DNA of 64,000 nt from Erythrobacter sp. AP23 (lineage in GTDB: Bacteria > Pseudomonadota > Alphaproteobacteria > Sphingomonadales > Sphingomonadaceae), in contig NZ_LNBY01000001.1 in NCBI RefSeq assembly GCF_001542855.1, forward strand, positions 558,001 to 622,000, written 5' to 3'. The translations under genes were made by a program, and so were the position numbers. This document shows, piece by piece, positions 24,715 to 34,391 of this stretch; the stretch's first letter is position 1, and each line of letters opens with the position of its first letter. The notes beneath the pieces were generated by a model. That model was not told where the DNA came from. It did not search any database and was given only the letters and a program-made list of their open reading frames with translations.

Positions 24715-25062
24715 ATGATCCATCAATCGAAGGATCGCTACAAACTCGCAGCGCAGGAAGATCGCTGCGCCCCGCGGACCAAGCTGACCATTCCCGGACA
24801 GCTGCGGGCCAGCGGCGGACGCGCGTTCCAAACGGTGGTCCACGACCTTTCCATCTCCGGCTTTTCCGCCGCAGCACTCAACCGGATGCACGAAGGTCAG
24901 CTGTGCTGGCTGACCCTGCCCGGGCTCGAGTCGCTCCAGGCGCAGGTCGTGTGGTGGGAGAACTGCATGGTCGGCTGCGCCTTCAGCGAGCTGCTGAGCC
25001 CGATCGTGCACGACAGCATCCTCGCCCGTTACAGCGGCGAAGGCGCCTACCGCTCCTACTGA
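24715..25062 (+). CDS. PilZ domain protein (c-di-GMP receptor candidate)
   Basis: This 115-residue protein is a single PilZ domain. The c-di-GMP binding elements are a basic stretch (DRCAPRTKL) and the DxSxxG motif VHDLSISGFS about 40 residues later, followed by a beta-barrel ending VVWWENCMVGCAFSE. The first motif differs somewhat from RxxxR, so binding is likely but unproved. The ATG at 24715 follows GAGGAAGG. It is preceded by 127 bases of non-coding sequence. A diguanylate cyclase lies far away at 62.6 kb. Confidence 0.85.
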   Translation: MIHQSKDRYKLAAQEDRCAPRTKLTIPGQLRASGGRAFQTVVHDLSISGFSAAALNRMHEGQLCWLTLPGLESLQAQVVWWENCMVGCAFSELLSPIVHDSILARYSGEGAYRSY

Positions 25063-25078
25063 CGGGGCCGCAGCCCCG
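25063..25078. terminator. Short G+C hairpin between convergent genes
   Basis: CGGGGC-CGCA-GCCCCG lies immediately after the PilZ stop and just before the stop of the convergent serine hydrolase gene. There is no T-tract on either strand, so termination here is only plausible. Confidence 0.4.
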
Positions 25079-25083
25079 CCCGC

Positions 25084-26292
25084 TCAGTCGTCGAGCGCCG
25101 CGGCGATTTTCCCGACCAGCGTGCGGAACCCGGCGCGATGATCGCTGCTGGTCGCGCTCGGCCAGTTGCTGACGATCGCGACGACCAGCTCCTCTTCCGG
25201 GACGATAGTGATTGCCTGGCCGAAAATGCCCTGCGCGCCATAGGTATCGCCGGGATAGGTCCACCACTGGTAGCCATAGCCGAAACCCGGCGCTCGCTCA
25301 CCGAAATCGACCAGTGGCGAACCCGCGTTGGCAAACCAGCCCGCGGGGACAATGCCCTCGCCCCCTTCGAGCGCAAACTGACCCATGCGGGCATAATCGG
25401 CCAGGCGCAGCGACAGGCAGCAGCCGCCGATATTGCCGCCGGTGAGGTCCTGCATCCAAAACATGCCGCCCTCGAAGCCCGCAGGCTCGACGATTTTTTG
25501 CGCCGCATAGGCCGCCAGCAATTGGCCGGTTGCCTGTTCGACGATCAGGCCGAGCAGATTGGTTTCGAGCGTCTTGTAGACCCATTTCTCGCCCGCGGGT
25601 GCCTCGCGTTCCAGCGTGCGGGCATAGGTCACCGCCTGCGATTCGCCCGCCACCGGCGCGATGGCGAGCATTCTGGCGACATCGCTGTTCGGGTCGGTAT
25701 AGTCCTCGTTCCAGGCGACGCCCGAGGTCATGCTCGCGATTTGGCCGACACTGACCCCGTCATAGGCCGTCCCGGCGAGCGCGGGAATGATCTCGGTCAC
25801 CGGCGTATCGACGCTGTCGATCGCGCCGTCCTCGATCGCCGCGCCGAGCAGGGTCGAAGTGAAGCTCTTGGCGACCGAGAAGCTGGTCCAGCGGTCATCC
25901 GCGCCAAATCCGAGGCCGTACTCCTCGAACACCACTTCGCCGTCCTTGAGCGCCATCACGCCCGCTGCCTGTGTTTGCGCCATATAGGCGCGGATTTCGG
26001 CCTGCACATCCGCCGGCAGTGCGCCGGCTGCGCGCGGCAATTCGCGCACCCGATTGGCGGGTGCCACTTCGAGGCCGGGAAACAGCCCCTCCATGTCGCG
26101 AAACGCAGCCGAGCGGCGTTCATCGCTCCAGAACAGGATCGAATCGGACGGATCCATGCTCGCCATTTGTTCGGGCATGGATTGCGTGACCGCAGGCGGC
26201 GCCGCCGCAACCTCGGGAACGGGCGCGGCATCGTAAGCGGTCGCACACCCTGCCAGCGCCAGCGCCGCAGTCGAAATCCAAAACCCCTTCAT
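25084..26292 (-). CDS. Beta-lactamase-related serine hydrolase (class C / esterase type), lipoprotein
   Basis: This 402-residue protein has a lipobox LALAGC with Cys16, so it is predicted to be membrane-anchored. The beta-lactamase/transpeptidase-like domain shows the Ser-x-x-Lys motif SFSVAKSFTS (Ser139, Lys142), a downstream VAWNEDYTDPNS region where the Tyr motif is expected, and the ending FGQAITIVPEEELVVAIVSNW. Such proteins may be esterases, peptidases or penicillin-binding enzymes; activity on antibiotics is not implied. Its ATG overlaps the stop of the cyclopropane synthase gene as ATGA, so the two form an operon. Confidence 0.9.
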   Translation of the reverse strand: MKGFWISTAALALAGCATAYDAAPVPEVAAAPPAVTQSMPEQMASMDPSDSILFWSDERRSAAFRDMEGLFPGLEVAPANRVRELPRAAGALPADVQAEIRAYMAQTQAAGVMALKDGEVVFEEYGLGFGADDRWTSFSVAKSFTSTLLGAAIEDGAIDSVDTPVTEIIPALAGTAYDGVSVGQIASMTSGVAWNEDYTDPNSDVARMLAIAPVAGESQAVTYARTLEREAPAGEKWVYKTLETNLLGLIVEQATGQLLAAYAAQKIVEPAGFEGGMFWMQDLTGGNIGGCCLSLRLADYARMGQFALEGGEGIVPAGWFANAGSPLVDFGERAPGFGYGYQWWTYPGDTYGAQGIFGQAITIVPEEELVVAIVSNWPSATSSDHRAGFRTLVGKIAAALDD

Positions 26293-27536
26293 TCACTCTC
26301 TCCCTGTTTCACCAGCGTGACCTGGTGGACGTCGATCCCGCCCCCGCGGAACCCGCCTTCGCAATACATCAGATAATAGCGCCACAAGTCGCAGAAACGC
26401 CTGTCGAAACCCTGCGGCAGGCGCCCTTCGCGTTCCGCCGCGTCGAAATTCTCGCGCCAGCATTTTAGCGTCTCGGCATAGTCGAGGCCGAAATCGCGCT
26501 GGTCCTGCCAGATTAGCCCGCGCGCTTCGGCCAGACGGCGAAACTCGCTGGTGCGGATCAGCAATCCACCGGGGAAGATATAGGCCTGGATGAAATCCGC
26601 GCTTCTCGCATAGGCTTCGAAGAACTCGTCGCGCATGGAAATGTACTGGATCGCGGCGCGCCCGCCCGGTCTCAGGTTGCGCGCGATGCAGTCCATGAAG
26701 GCGGGCCAGTATTCGCGCCCCAGCGCCTCGACCATCTCGACGCTGACGACGGCATCGTAACGCCCTGCGGTATCGCGATAATCCTGCTTGCGAAAATCGA
26801 CCCCGGGATGGCGTTCGCGCGCCCAGGCGAGTTGCGCGTCGGAAAGGCTGATCGCGGTGACGTCACTGCCGCGTGAGGTCAGCATGGCCGCCAACCCGCC
26901 CCAGCCACAACCGATTTCGAGCACGCTGGCGGGATTGCCGAGCCGCAGTGCCAGCGCATCCCACTTGCGTCGCTGTGCCGCCTCCAACCCGTCTTCGGCG
27001 ACAGCGAGGGCGGAGGAGTAGCTCATCGTCGGATCGAGCCAGGCGGCGTAGAAATCATTGCCCAGATCGTAATGCGCGCTGATATTCTTCTGCGCACCCG
27101 AATGCGTGTTGCGGTTGAGCCAATGCGCAAACCGCGCGGCCCAGCGGAACGGGCCATGCGCGCGACCGGTGTCGCCGAGTTCGCTGCCATTGGCCATGAA
27201 CAGCGCGAACAGCGGCACCGGGTCGGGACTGGCCCACTCGCCCGCCTCCCACGCCTGGTACCAGCCGATCGACCCATTGGTGGCGAGCCGCACAAGCGCA
27301 TTCCAGCTGCGCAGCTCGACCTGGCAGACGAAACCCGGGGCGCGGCCCCCCAGGGTCCGGCGGCTGCCATCGGGCAGGGTCGCATGGATCGCACCCGTAA
27401 CCAGCGCTTCGTCGATCCGGTCGAGGATCTTGCCGAAGCCGGGTGCGAACAGGCGCGCGAGGAGCCCCGGCTTGCGGGCGAAGCTTCTCGCTCCGTCCAG
27501 AAGGTCGCGTCCGCGCTGGCTTGTCCGCATCTCCAT
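26289..27536 (-). CDS. cfa: Cyclopropane-fatty-acyl-phospholipid synthase
   Basis: The enzyme transfers a methylene group from SAM to unsaturated acyl chains in membrane phospholipids, a stationary-phase and acid-stress modification. The protein has about 415 residues from the ATG at 27536. Motifs are HYDLGNDFYAAWLDPTMSYS, the SAM loop VLEIGCGWGGLAA and VSVEMVEALGREYWPAFM, plus the C-terminal KCWRENFDAAERE segment. A TTG at 27572 extends the frame slightly but is a weaker start. It is coupled to the downstream serine hydrolase by an ATGA overlap. Confidence 0.95.
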   Translation of the reverse strand: MEMRTSQRGRDLLDGARSFARKPGLLARLFAPGFGKILDRIDEALVTGAIHATLPDGSRRTLGGRAPGFVCQVELRSWNALVRLATNGSIGWYQAWEAGEWASPDPVPLFALFMANGSELGDTGRAHGPFRWAARFAHWLNRNTHSGAQKNISAHYDLGNDFYAAWLDPTMSYSSALAVAEDGLEAAQRRKWDALALRLGNPASVLEIGCGWGGLAAMLTSRGSDVTAISLSDAQLAWARERHPGVDFRKQDYRDTAGRYDAVVSVEMVEALGREYWPAFMDCIARNLRPGGRAAIQYISMRDEFFEAYARSADFIQAYIFPGGLLIRTSEFRRLAEARGLIWQDQRDFGLDYAETLKCWRENFDAAEREGRLPQGFDRRFCDLWRYYLMYCEGGFRGGGIDVHQVTLVKQGESE

Positions 27537-27577
27537 CCCGCTGCCTATGGCGCGCCGGGAAAGGTGCGACAAGTCCG

Positions 27578-28984
27578 CTACGGTTTGCTGGCCTTGTACG
27601 CGTCAAGCGCCCGTTCGCGCGCTTCCTTGTGCCCGATTATCTTGGCCGGATAGTCGCCACGCTTCTCGTCGGGCGGGTCGTGGATTTCGCTGTCGTCCAG
27701 TTCGGCAAGCTCGGGAATGTATTCGCGGATGTATCCTGCCGCGTCGAACTTCTCACTCTGCGTGAGCGGGGCCATGATGCGGCTGAACATATTGCTGTCG
27801 ACGCCGGTGCCCGAAATCCACTGCCAGTTGACGCCGTTATTGCCATAATCCGCATCGACGAGACAGTCCCAGTACCATTGCTCGCCGAAGCGCCAGTCGA
27901 TCAGCAGGTGCTTCACGAGGAAGCTCGCCGCGATCATCCGCACGCGGTTGTGCATCCAGCCGGTCTGCCACAGCTGGCGCATCCCGGCATCGACGATGGG
28001 GTAGCCGGTCATGCCACGCTGCCAGCATTCGAGGTCTTCGCGGATGAGGTGCCCCGCATTGGGGTTCCGCCACAGCCTGCGTTCGTCATAGTCGCGGTAG
28101 CTCTCGCGCGGATAGTCGGGAAACTGGTCGATCACGTTCTGCGCATAATCGCGCCAGATGATCTCCTTGGCATAGGTCTTCCAGCCGTCGGAGCGCTTGT
28201 CCTTGAGCTTGTGCCAGACCTGCGCGGGGCTGATCTCGCCCCAGTGCAGATGCGGCGACAGGCGCGAGGTGATGTCGTCCGAGGGCAGGTTGCGGCCCTC
28301 GTCATACTCGGCGACCTGGTCGGTCCACCAATCCAGGCGCTCATGCGCCGCCGCCTCGCCGAATTCCCAGAAGTCGCGGATGCCGCTTGCCCAATCGGGT
28401 TTTGTCGGGAGTAGGCCCCAATCTTCGAGCTTATCGCTTTCAGGCCAGCTATCGGGCGAATGGATCGTCCCGGGTTCGGGCAGCGGATCGCGCGGGGGCA
28501 TGACCTCGAGCATCGCCTTCGAAAACGGCGTGTAGATCTTGTAGGGATCGCCCGATCCGGTCGTCACGCTGCCCGGGGGGAGCAGGTAATTGCCGTCGTA
28601 GAGGCACAGCTTGCGGTCCTCGCCCCCCAAACTCGAAAGTGCATCGCGCAGCTCGTCCTCGGCCTCCTTCCACCACGGCTCGTAATGCCGCATCGCGTGG
28701 ATGCAGGAGGCCCCCACCTCGTCGGCGATGGATGCGAGAATCTGCGGGGCATGGCCCTTGCGCAGCACGATCTGCGAGCGGCGGCTGCCCAGCGACTTGC
28801 CGAGGCTTTGGAGCGAATGGTGCAGCCACACCTTCGAGGCGCCGCCATAGGCATGATCGCCCGCGCGCGCGTCGTCGAGCACATAGACCGGAATGACGGG
28901 ACCGGCCTGGGCCGCGGCATGGAGCGCGGGCTGGTCGGCCATGCGCAGATCGCGCCGCAGCCAGACGATTTGGGGTGAAGTCAT
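27578..28984 (-). CDS. phrB: Deoxyribodipyrimidine photolyase
   Basis: This light-driven flavoenzyme splits cyclobutane pyrimidine dimers. The 468-residue protein begins MTSPQIVWLRRDLRMADQPAL, the usual photolyase/cryptochrome opening. The FAD-binding domain shows SRLSPHLHWGEISPAQVW, WRDYAQNVIDQFPDYP, and the C-terminal DRWFGEQWYWDCLVDADYGNN-type segment with WQWISGTGVDSN. Starts at 28984 and 28996 are both possible. A longer frame to 29044 reads into a repeat (giving CPSSEEEG) and is rejected. It lies 41 bases upstream of cfa. Confidence 0.95.
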   Translation of the reverse strand: MTSPQIVWLRRDLRMADQPALHAAAQAGPVIPVYVLDDARAGDHAYGGASKVWLHHSLQSLGKSLGSRRSQIVLRKGHAPQILASIADEVGASCIHAMRHYEPWWKEAEDELRDALSSLGGEDRKLCLYDGNYLLPPGSVTTGSGDPYKIYTPFSKAMLEVMPPRDPLPEPGTIHSPDSWPESDKLEDWGLLPTKPDWASGIRDFWEFGEAAAHERLDWWTDQVAEYDEGRNLPSDDITSRLSPHLHWGEISPAQVWHKLKDKRSDGWKTYAKEIIWRDYAQNVIDQFPDYPRESYRDYDERRLWRNPNAGHLIREDLECWQRGMTGYPIVDAGMRQLWQTGWMHNRVRMIAASFLVKHLLIDWRFGEQWYWDCLVDADYGNNGVNWQWISGTGVDSNMFSRIMAPLTQSEKFDAAGYIREYIPELAELDDSEIHDPPDEKRGDYPAKIIGHKEARERALDAYKASKP

Positions 28985-28996
28985 GACGCTCCTCAT

Positions 28997-29137
28997 CCCC
29001 TCTTCTTCAGAGGAGGGGCAACGAGACTTGGCTTTGCGCAGCAAACCCTAGTCGCAGTGGGGTGGTGAGAGCGGCACGCGCGGCGCTCGCGCGCCGCCAC
29101 CACCCCCAACCCCCTCCTCTGAAGAAGAGGGGGCTTT
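28997..29137. repeat. Inverted doublet of the DUF559-2 palindrome (gene-less, REPIN-like)
   Basis: The left arm (28997-29018) is CCCCTCTTCTTCAG plus AGGAGGGG. The right arm (29098-29137) is inverted and is identical over 40 bases to 60721-60760 beside the second DUF559 gene. Directly before the right arm is a hairpin GCGGCGC-TCGC-GCGCCGC (29080-29097). The same position beside the DUF559 gene has GCGTCTC-TGGC-GAGACGC, so the stem sequence differs but pairing is kept. The 79 bases between the arms hold no gene. Confidence 0.85.
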
Positions 29138-29151
29138 CATGCCGAACCTGC

Positions 29152-30093
29152 CTACTGCGCCGATAGTTCCTCACATTCCACATCCGGCAGCGCAACGGCG
29201 AAACGGTCTCGGGCGCGGGGATCGTAGAATCGCGCATCGCGTAGGATCATCGAGCCGTCGGACGCGCGTTCAGCGAAGGGGGCGCGGGACCAGAAGAGGA
29301 AGGCATCGAGTTCACCATTGTCTTTGCGCAGCCGGTTCATGTCGGGCCATGCGCAACGATCTCGGGTAATGCGCTCCATCTTGAAGGTCTTGGGGTCCTT
29401 GACCCACCAATCGTTCTCGATTCCGACGATTACCTCGCGCTTCCACGAGAGCAGCGGCATGGGACTTGCGATGGCAATCTGTCCCGGCAGATAGGGTGCG
29501 TCGTACCGCGCAGTTCCTGCAAACGACGAAATCACCCCATTCACCCCAATGTACACCAGCGCCACCGCTATCGCCGCACGCGCCGGTCGCTGCCACTCCT
29601 CGCCCCGCTTTTCGCGCCGCAGCGAGAACCAGGTCGCGAAGCCCAGCAGCGCCCACAGCCAGACGTCGATGATGAACAGCGTGTCGCCATAATACCATTG
29701 CGACGAAAAAGGTTCGAGCAGGCGAATGCCGTAGACGTTGAGCCAGTCGAGCGCCGGGTGGGTCAGGCAGGCGATGAAGCTCAGCAAGTAGAGCCACTTG
29801 AGGTCCACCGGCAGCCGTCCAGCTGGCCGCGTGCCACGCTTCGCCTGCCAGCGGTCGAAGCCGTAGAGCAGCCCCGCCAGGACCATCGGCAGAAGCACCC
29901 AGGCGATCGGCCCATGGGTGATCCCGCGGCGGAAACCGAGATGCTCGACCCCCTCCAGCCAGAAGAGGCAGGCGGCGTCGACATCGGGAAGGTTCGCGCC
30001 GATAATCAGCGCGGGCATGGCAAGCCCGGTCTTCCGCTTGAGCCCCGCCTGTCCGATCAGCGCCCCGACGAGGCTGTGTGTCAAATTGTCCAT
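29152..30093 (-). CDS. YdjM-type membrane-bound metal-dependent hydrolase
   Basis: This 313-residue inner-membrane protein has the family opening MDNLTHSLVGALIG and the histidine/aspartate pattern NLPDVDAA, GFRRGITHGPIAW and CLTHPALDWLNVYG. Together these are typical of the YdjM/DUF457 metal-dependent hydrolase group. Several hydrophobic segments follow (WVLLPMVLAGLLYG, WLYLLSFIACL, WLWALLGFATWF). The substrate is unknown for the family. It ends next to the REPIN-like doublet and is not clearly in an operon with the photolyase gene. Confidence 0.88.
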   Translation of the reverse strand: MDNLTHSLVGALIGQAGLKRKTGLAMPALIIGANLPDVDAACLFWLEGVEHLGFRRGITHGPIAWVLLPMVLAGLLYGFDRWQAKRGTRPAGRLPVDLKWLYLLSFIACLTHPALDWLNVYGIRLLEPFSSQWYYGDTLFIIDVWLWALLGFATWFSLRREKRGEEWQRPARAAIAVALVYIGVNGVISSFAGTARYDAPYLPGQIAIASPMPLLSWKREVIVGIENDWWVKDPKTFKMERITRDRCAWPDMNRLRKDNGELDAFLFWSRAPFAERASDGSMILRDARFYDPRARDRFAVALPDVECEELSAQ

Positions 30094-30179
30094 TGGTGCG
30101 CAGCCTTAGTGGCGCACACGCAAATGAAAAGGGCGACGGAGAATGGTCCGTCGCCCGATGGGGTCTCGTGCCGATCCGA

Positions 30180-30788
30180 TCAGAGGTCGAAATTCTCGCC
30201 CCGGCGGGCAGCCGTAAACTCGCGGCGGTCGAGATAGGTATCGCCGTCGAGGTCGTAATAGAAGAAACTGTCGGCGGCCTTGTTGATCGTGTCGGCCTTA
30301 AGCTCGGGTTGGCCCTGGTCGTTGAGCGCCTCGTTTTGCGGATTGAGCGGGATCGCCCAGATCGCATATTCGGCAACCGAGAGCTGGTCGTCGTCGTTCC
30401 GGTCGAGATAACCCCAGGTCATGTTCTCGCGAGCGCGCATGTTGGTGTTAGCCTCGCGCGGCTGCGCGGCGGCCTCTGCCTCTTCGCGATCGGTTTCCGA
30501 CATGTCCGCGTCATCGCCGGCTTCGTTTACCAACCGCACCTGCTCGCTTACGATCTCGTCGCGATAGGTTCGATATTCGCTACGGAAATCGGGTTCGCTG
30601 AATTCGGCGCGACGCTCTGCCGCGTCGTCGGACAGCAGGTAATCCCGCGTCATCGGGTCGTATTCGGCAGTGTCGATCACCTGCTCATCGGCAAGGTCAT
30701 TGTCGACCACGGGTTCTTCGGCCTCGCCGCAAGCGGCAATCGCGAGGGTCAGAGCGGAAGCAAGAGCGGTCGTCTTGAGCTTAGTCAT
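30180..30788 (-). CDS. EF-hand-containing predicted lipoprotein
   Basis: This 202-residue, strongly acidic protein starts at the ATG at 30788 and has a lipoprotein signal (LTLAIAAC). The C-terminal half has two EF-hand-like loops: DRNDDDQLSVAEY and DLDGDTYLDRREF, with Asp/Asn at calcium-ligand positions. The middle is a charged, probably disordered region (TDREEAEAAAQPREAN). It is probably a periplasmic calcium-binding protein. Neighbours give no functional clue. An upstream extension to 30824 is rejected because the signal peptide begins at 30788. Confidence 0.82.
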   Translation of the reverse strand: MTKLKTTALASALTLAIAACGEAEEPVVDNDLADEQVIDTAEYDPMTRDYLLSDDAAERRAEFSEPDFRSEYRTYRDEIVSEQVRLVNEAGDDADMSETDREEAEAAAQPREANTNMRARENMTWGYLDRNDDDQLSVAEYAIWAIPLNPQNEALNDQGQPELKADTINKAADSFFYYDLDGDTYLDRREFTAARRGENFDL

Positions 30789-30901
30789 GTGTTCTCCGTC
30801 ATTGTCTATCCACCCCCCGCACATCGCGAGGGTATCAGACGAATAACGGGCCCGAGCGGCAATCGGTCCGAAAAAGGCCGAATTGTGGCACGGTGGTGCG
30901 T

Positions 30902-31936
<1,035 letters not shown>

Positions 31937-31940
31937 AGCT

Positions 31941-32282
31941 TTACCTCAGCTCGCAAACACGACGGACGATGTCGAAAGTTAGCGCTTCATCAAATTCAAC
32001 ATTAGCGACTTCGAATACAGCTATGTACCCAGCAGAACGCCAAGCCTTCCCTTCATCCTTGCCGCGCTTTCGCATGACTGCAAAGCCATCGCGCCTTAGC
32101 GCTTCAACGACCTTCTGAGCTTTCGAATTTCCTGCCGCATAGCCGGGATCGACATACTTGGTCCCGCCATGGACCCAGTAGTCCCATATGCAGGGCAGTG
32201 ATTTTCCATCAACTTCCGGATGTCGAGGAGCCTCAACCTCAGCAAACCAACTGCCCTGGTTACCTTTTGCCTTAGCTGTCAT
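31941..32282 (-). CDS. Hypothetical protein inserted between korA and korB
   Basis: This protein has about 113 residues from the ATG at 32282 (GTG at 32285 is also possible). The sequence GSWFAEVEAPRHPEVDGKSLPCIWDYWVHGG is followed by a lysine/arginine-rich helix and a C-terminal VANVEFDEALTFDIVRRVCEL. I recognise no domain. It begins directly after the korA stop and ends 4 bases before the korB start, so it is part of the same transcript. Its base composition differs: bases 31981-32040 are 27 G+C of 60 by hand count, against well over 60 percent around it. That points to later acquisition. Confidence 0.72.
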   Translation of the reverse strand: MTAKAKGNQGSWFAEVEAPRHPEVDGKSLPCIWDYWVHGGTKYVDPGYAAGNSKAQKVVEALRRDGFAVMRKRGKDEGKAWRSAGYIAVFEVANVEFDEALTFDIVRRVCELR

Positions 32283-32285
32283 CAC

Positions 32286-34217
32286 TCAGCCCTCCGTGCT
32301 CGGAAGCTGTTGGTCGTTGGCGGGGACCTGCCCGCCTTCGTTGCCGGGGATGTCGTCGAAGAACTTCGCGATGGCCTCTTCGAGTTCAGCGATCTGGAAC
32401 GGCTGGCCGCTGGTCTTGGTCAGCGGCTGCGCGTCGACGAGGAACTGGTCGCGCAGCACGGTCTTGAACTGGCCGGTGTTCATTTCGGGCACGAGCACAT
32501 TGTCGAAGCCGCGCAGCAGCTCGCCGAGGTTCTTCGGCAGCGGCCAGATGTGGCGCACGTGGATGTGGCTGACGTCTAACCCCTTGCGGCGCGCGCGGCT
32601 GACTGCCTGGTGGATCGGGCCGTAGGTACTGCCCCAGCCCACCACGGCAAGCCTGCCGGTCTTTTCGCCGATCTCGACCTTCTGGTCGCTGACTTGCACA
32701 CCGAGAACCTTGTCGCGACGGGAATCGGTCATCGCCTGGTGATTGTCCGGCGAATAGTCGATATTGCCGGTGCCCTGCGCTTTCTCGATGCCGCCGATGC
32801 GGTGCATCAGGCCGGGCGTGCCGGGCTTGATCCAGGGACGCGCGCCGTGTGCATCGCGGGCGTAGGGCAGCAGCGTGCCGTCGGGCCCGTTGGCCTCCGT
32901 GAGAAATTCGGCCGGCATGCGCTCGAAACTTTCCGGATCGGGCACCTTCCAAGGCTCGCTGGCATTGGCGATATAGCCGTCGGTCAGCAGCATGACCGGG
33001 GTCATGTATTGCACCGCGATGCGGCACGCCTCGATCGCACATTCGAAAACGTCGGCGGGGCTGCGCGCGGCGATCACCGGCATGGGCGCATCGCCGTTGC
33101 GGCCGTAGATCGCCTGGTAGAGGTCGCTCTGTTCGGTCTTGGTCGGTAGGCCGGTACTGGGCCCGCCGCGCTGCGAATTGACGATTACCAGCGGCAGTTC
33201 GGTCATGATCGCGAGGCCCATGGCCTCGGTCTTCAAGGCGATGCCCGGGCCCGAGGAGGAGGTCACGCCCAGCTGTCCAGCATAGGAGGCGCCGATCGCG
33301 GCGCAGATCGCGGCGATCTCGTCTTCCGCCTGGAAGGTGGTGACGTTGAATTCCTTCATCCGCGCGAGGTGATGCAGGACCGCGCTCGCCGGAGTGATCG
33401 GATAGCCGCCGAAGAAGATCGGCAGGCGCAGCAGGCGCGCACCCGCGACGAGGCCCAGCGCGACCGCTTCGGCGCCGGTGATCGTGCGATAGAGCCCCGG
33501 CGCGCTGGGCACCGGATCGAGATGCACCTGGCGCAACGGCCCGGCGAGCTCAGCAGTCTCGCCATAGGCATGGCCCGCATCGAGCGCGGCGATATTGGCA
33601 TCGGCGATCTCGGGCTTGGATTTGAACTTCTGGCGCAGCCAGTCGTGGATCGGCTTGCGGGGCCGGCCGAACATCCACAGCGCAAGGCCGAGCGTCCACA
33701 TGTTCTTGGACCGCAGCGCATCCTTGTTGCCGAGACCGAACGGCTTGACCGCCTCGATCGTCTTTTCGCTGATGTCGAAGGCGAGCAGGTCGTATTTGGC
33801 GAGGCTGCCATCCTCGAGCGGGTTGCTCTCGTATTTGGCTTTGTCGAGATTGCGCTTCGTGAAGGCACCGGTGTCGGCAACGATCAGCCCGCCCGGCTTT
33901 ACCGCCGAAAGGTTCACCTTGAGCGCGGCCGGGTTCATCGCCACCAGCACGTCGGGCGCATCGCCCGCAGTGTCGATCTCGCGGCTGCCGAAATTGATCT
34001 GGAAGGCCGAGACGCCGAATAGCGTGCCCTGCGGCGCGCGGATCTCGGCGGGGAAATCGGGGAAGGTGGCGAGATCGTTGCCGGCCAGCGCGGTGGACAG
34101 GGTGAACTGCCCGCCGGTAAGCTGCATCCCGTCGCCGGAATCGCCGGCAAATCGCACGACGATGGCTTCGGGAGCAGCGGTAAGGCCGTCTTTCGGTTGG
34201 GTGGCGGCTGTTGCCAT
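32286..34217 (-). CDS. korA: 2-oxoacid:acceptor oxidoreductase, fused gamma-alpha subunit
   Basis: This is the partner of KorB. The 643-residue protein joins the gamma domain (residues about 18-200, VRFAGDSGDGMQLTGGQF and FPAEIRAPQGT) to the alpha domain (from about residue 210, FFGGYPITPASAVLHHLA, then TSSSGPGIALKTEAMG and NSQRGGPSTGLPTKTEQSDL). The ATG at 34217 follows AAGGAATTCACGG. The frame continues upstream without similarity. This two-subunit form lacks its own ferredoxin subunit. It is divergent from the esterase gene with 174 bases between them, the likely promoter for the whole kor operon. Confidence 0.94.
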   Translation of the reverse strand: MATAATQPKDGLTAAPEAIVVRFAGDSGDGMQLTGGQFTLSTALAGNDLATFPDFPAEIRAPQGTLFGVSAFQINFGSREIDTAGDAPDVLVAMNPAALKVNLSAVKPGGLIVADTGAFTKRNLDKAKYESNPLEDGSLAKYDLLAFDISEKTIEAVKPFGLGNKDALRSKNMWTLGLALWMFGRPRKPIHDWLRQKFKSKPEIADANIAALDAGHAYGETAELAGPLRQVHLDPVPSAPGLYRTITGAEAVALGLVAGARLLRLPIFFGGYPITPASAVLHHLARMKEFNVTTFQAEDEIAAICAAIGASYAGQLGVTSSSGPGIALKTEAMGLAIMTELPLVIVNSQRGGPSTGLPTKTEQSDLYQAIYGRNGDAPMPVIAARSPADVFECAIEACRIAVQYMTPVMLLTDGYIANASEPWKVPDPESFERMPAEFLTEANGPDGTLLPYARDAHGARPWIKPGTPGLMHRIGGIEKAQGTGNIDYSPDNHQAMTDSRRDKVLGVQVSDQKVEIGEKTGRLAVVGWGSTYGPIHQAVSRARRKGLDVSHIHVRHIWPLPKNLGELLRGFDNVLVPEMNTGQFKTVLRDQFLVDAQPLTKTSGQPFQIAELEEAIAKFFDDIPGNEGGQVPANDQQLPSTEG

Positions 34218-34391
34218 CCGTGAATTCCTTGTCTGCACCGTCTGCTGCGGCGCCGTTTTCAGTCCGGGACCGCACCTAGGATGGGCCCCTGCCTCTCGCA
34301 ATGAAGTTTCTCTGCTAGGGGAAAAAAGCGGCGTGGAAAAGCGCTGCGAACAGGCTAAGTCCCGAAAAGAAACGTAAAGGGAGAGAGCGCA

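Noticed and set aside
28985-29044. Longer photolyase N-terminus including CPSSEEEG
   Set aside because: Those residues come from the palindromic repeat; family similarity begins at MTSPQIVWLRRDLR.
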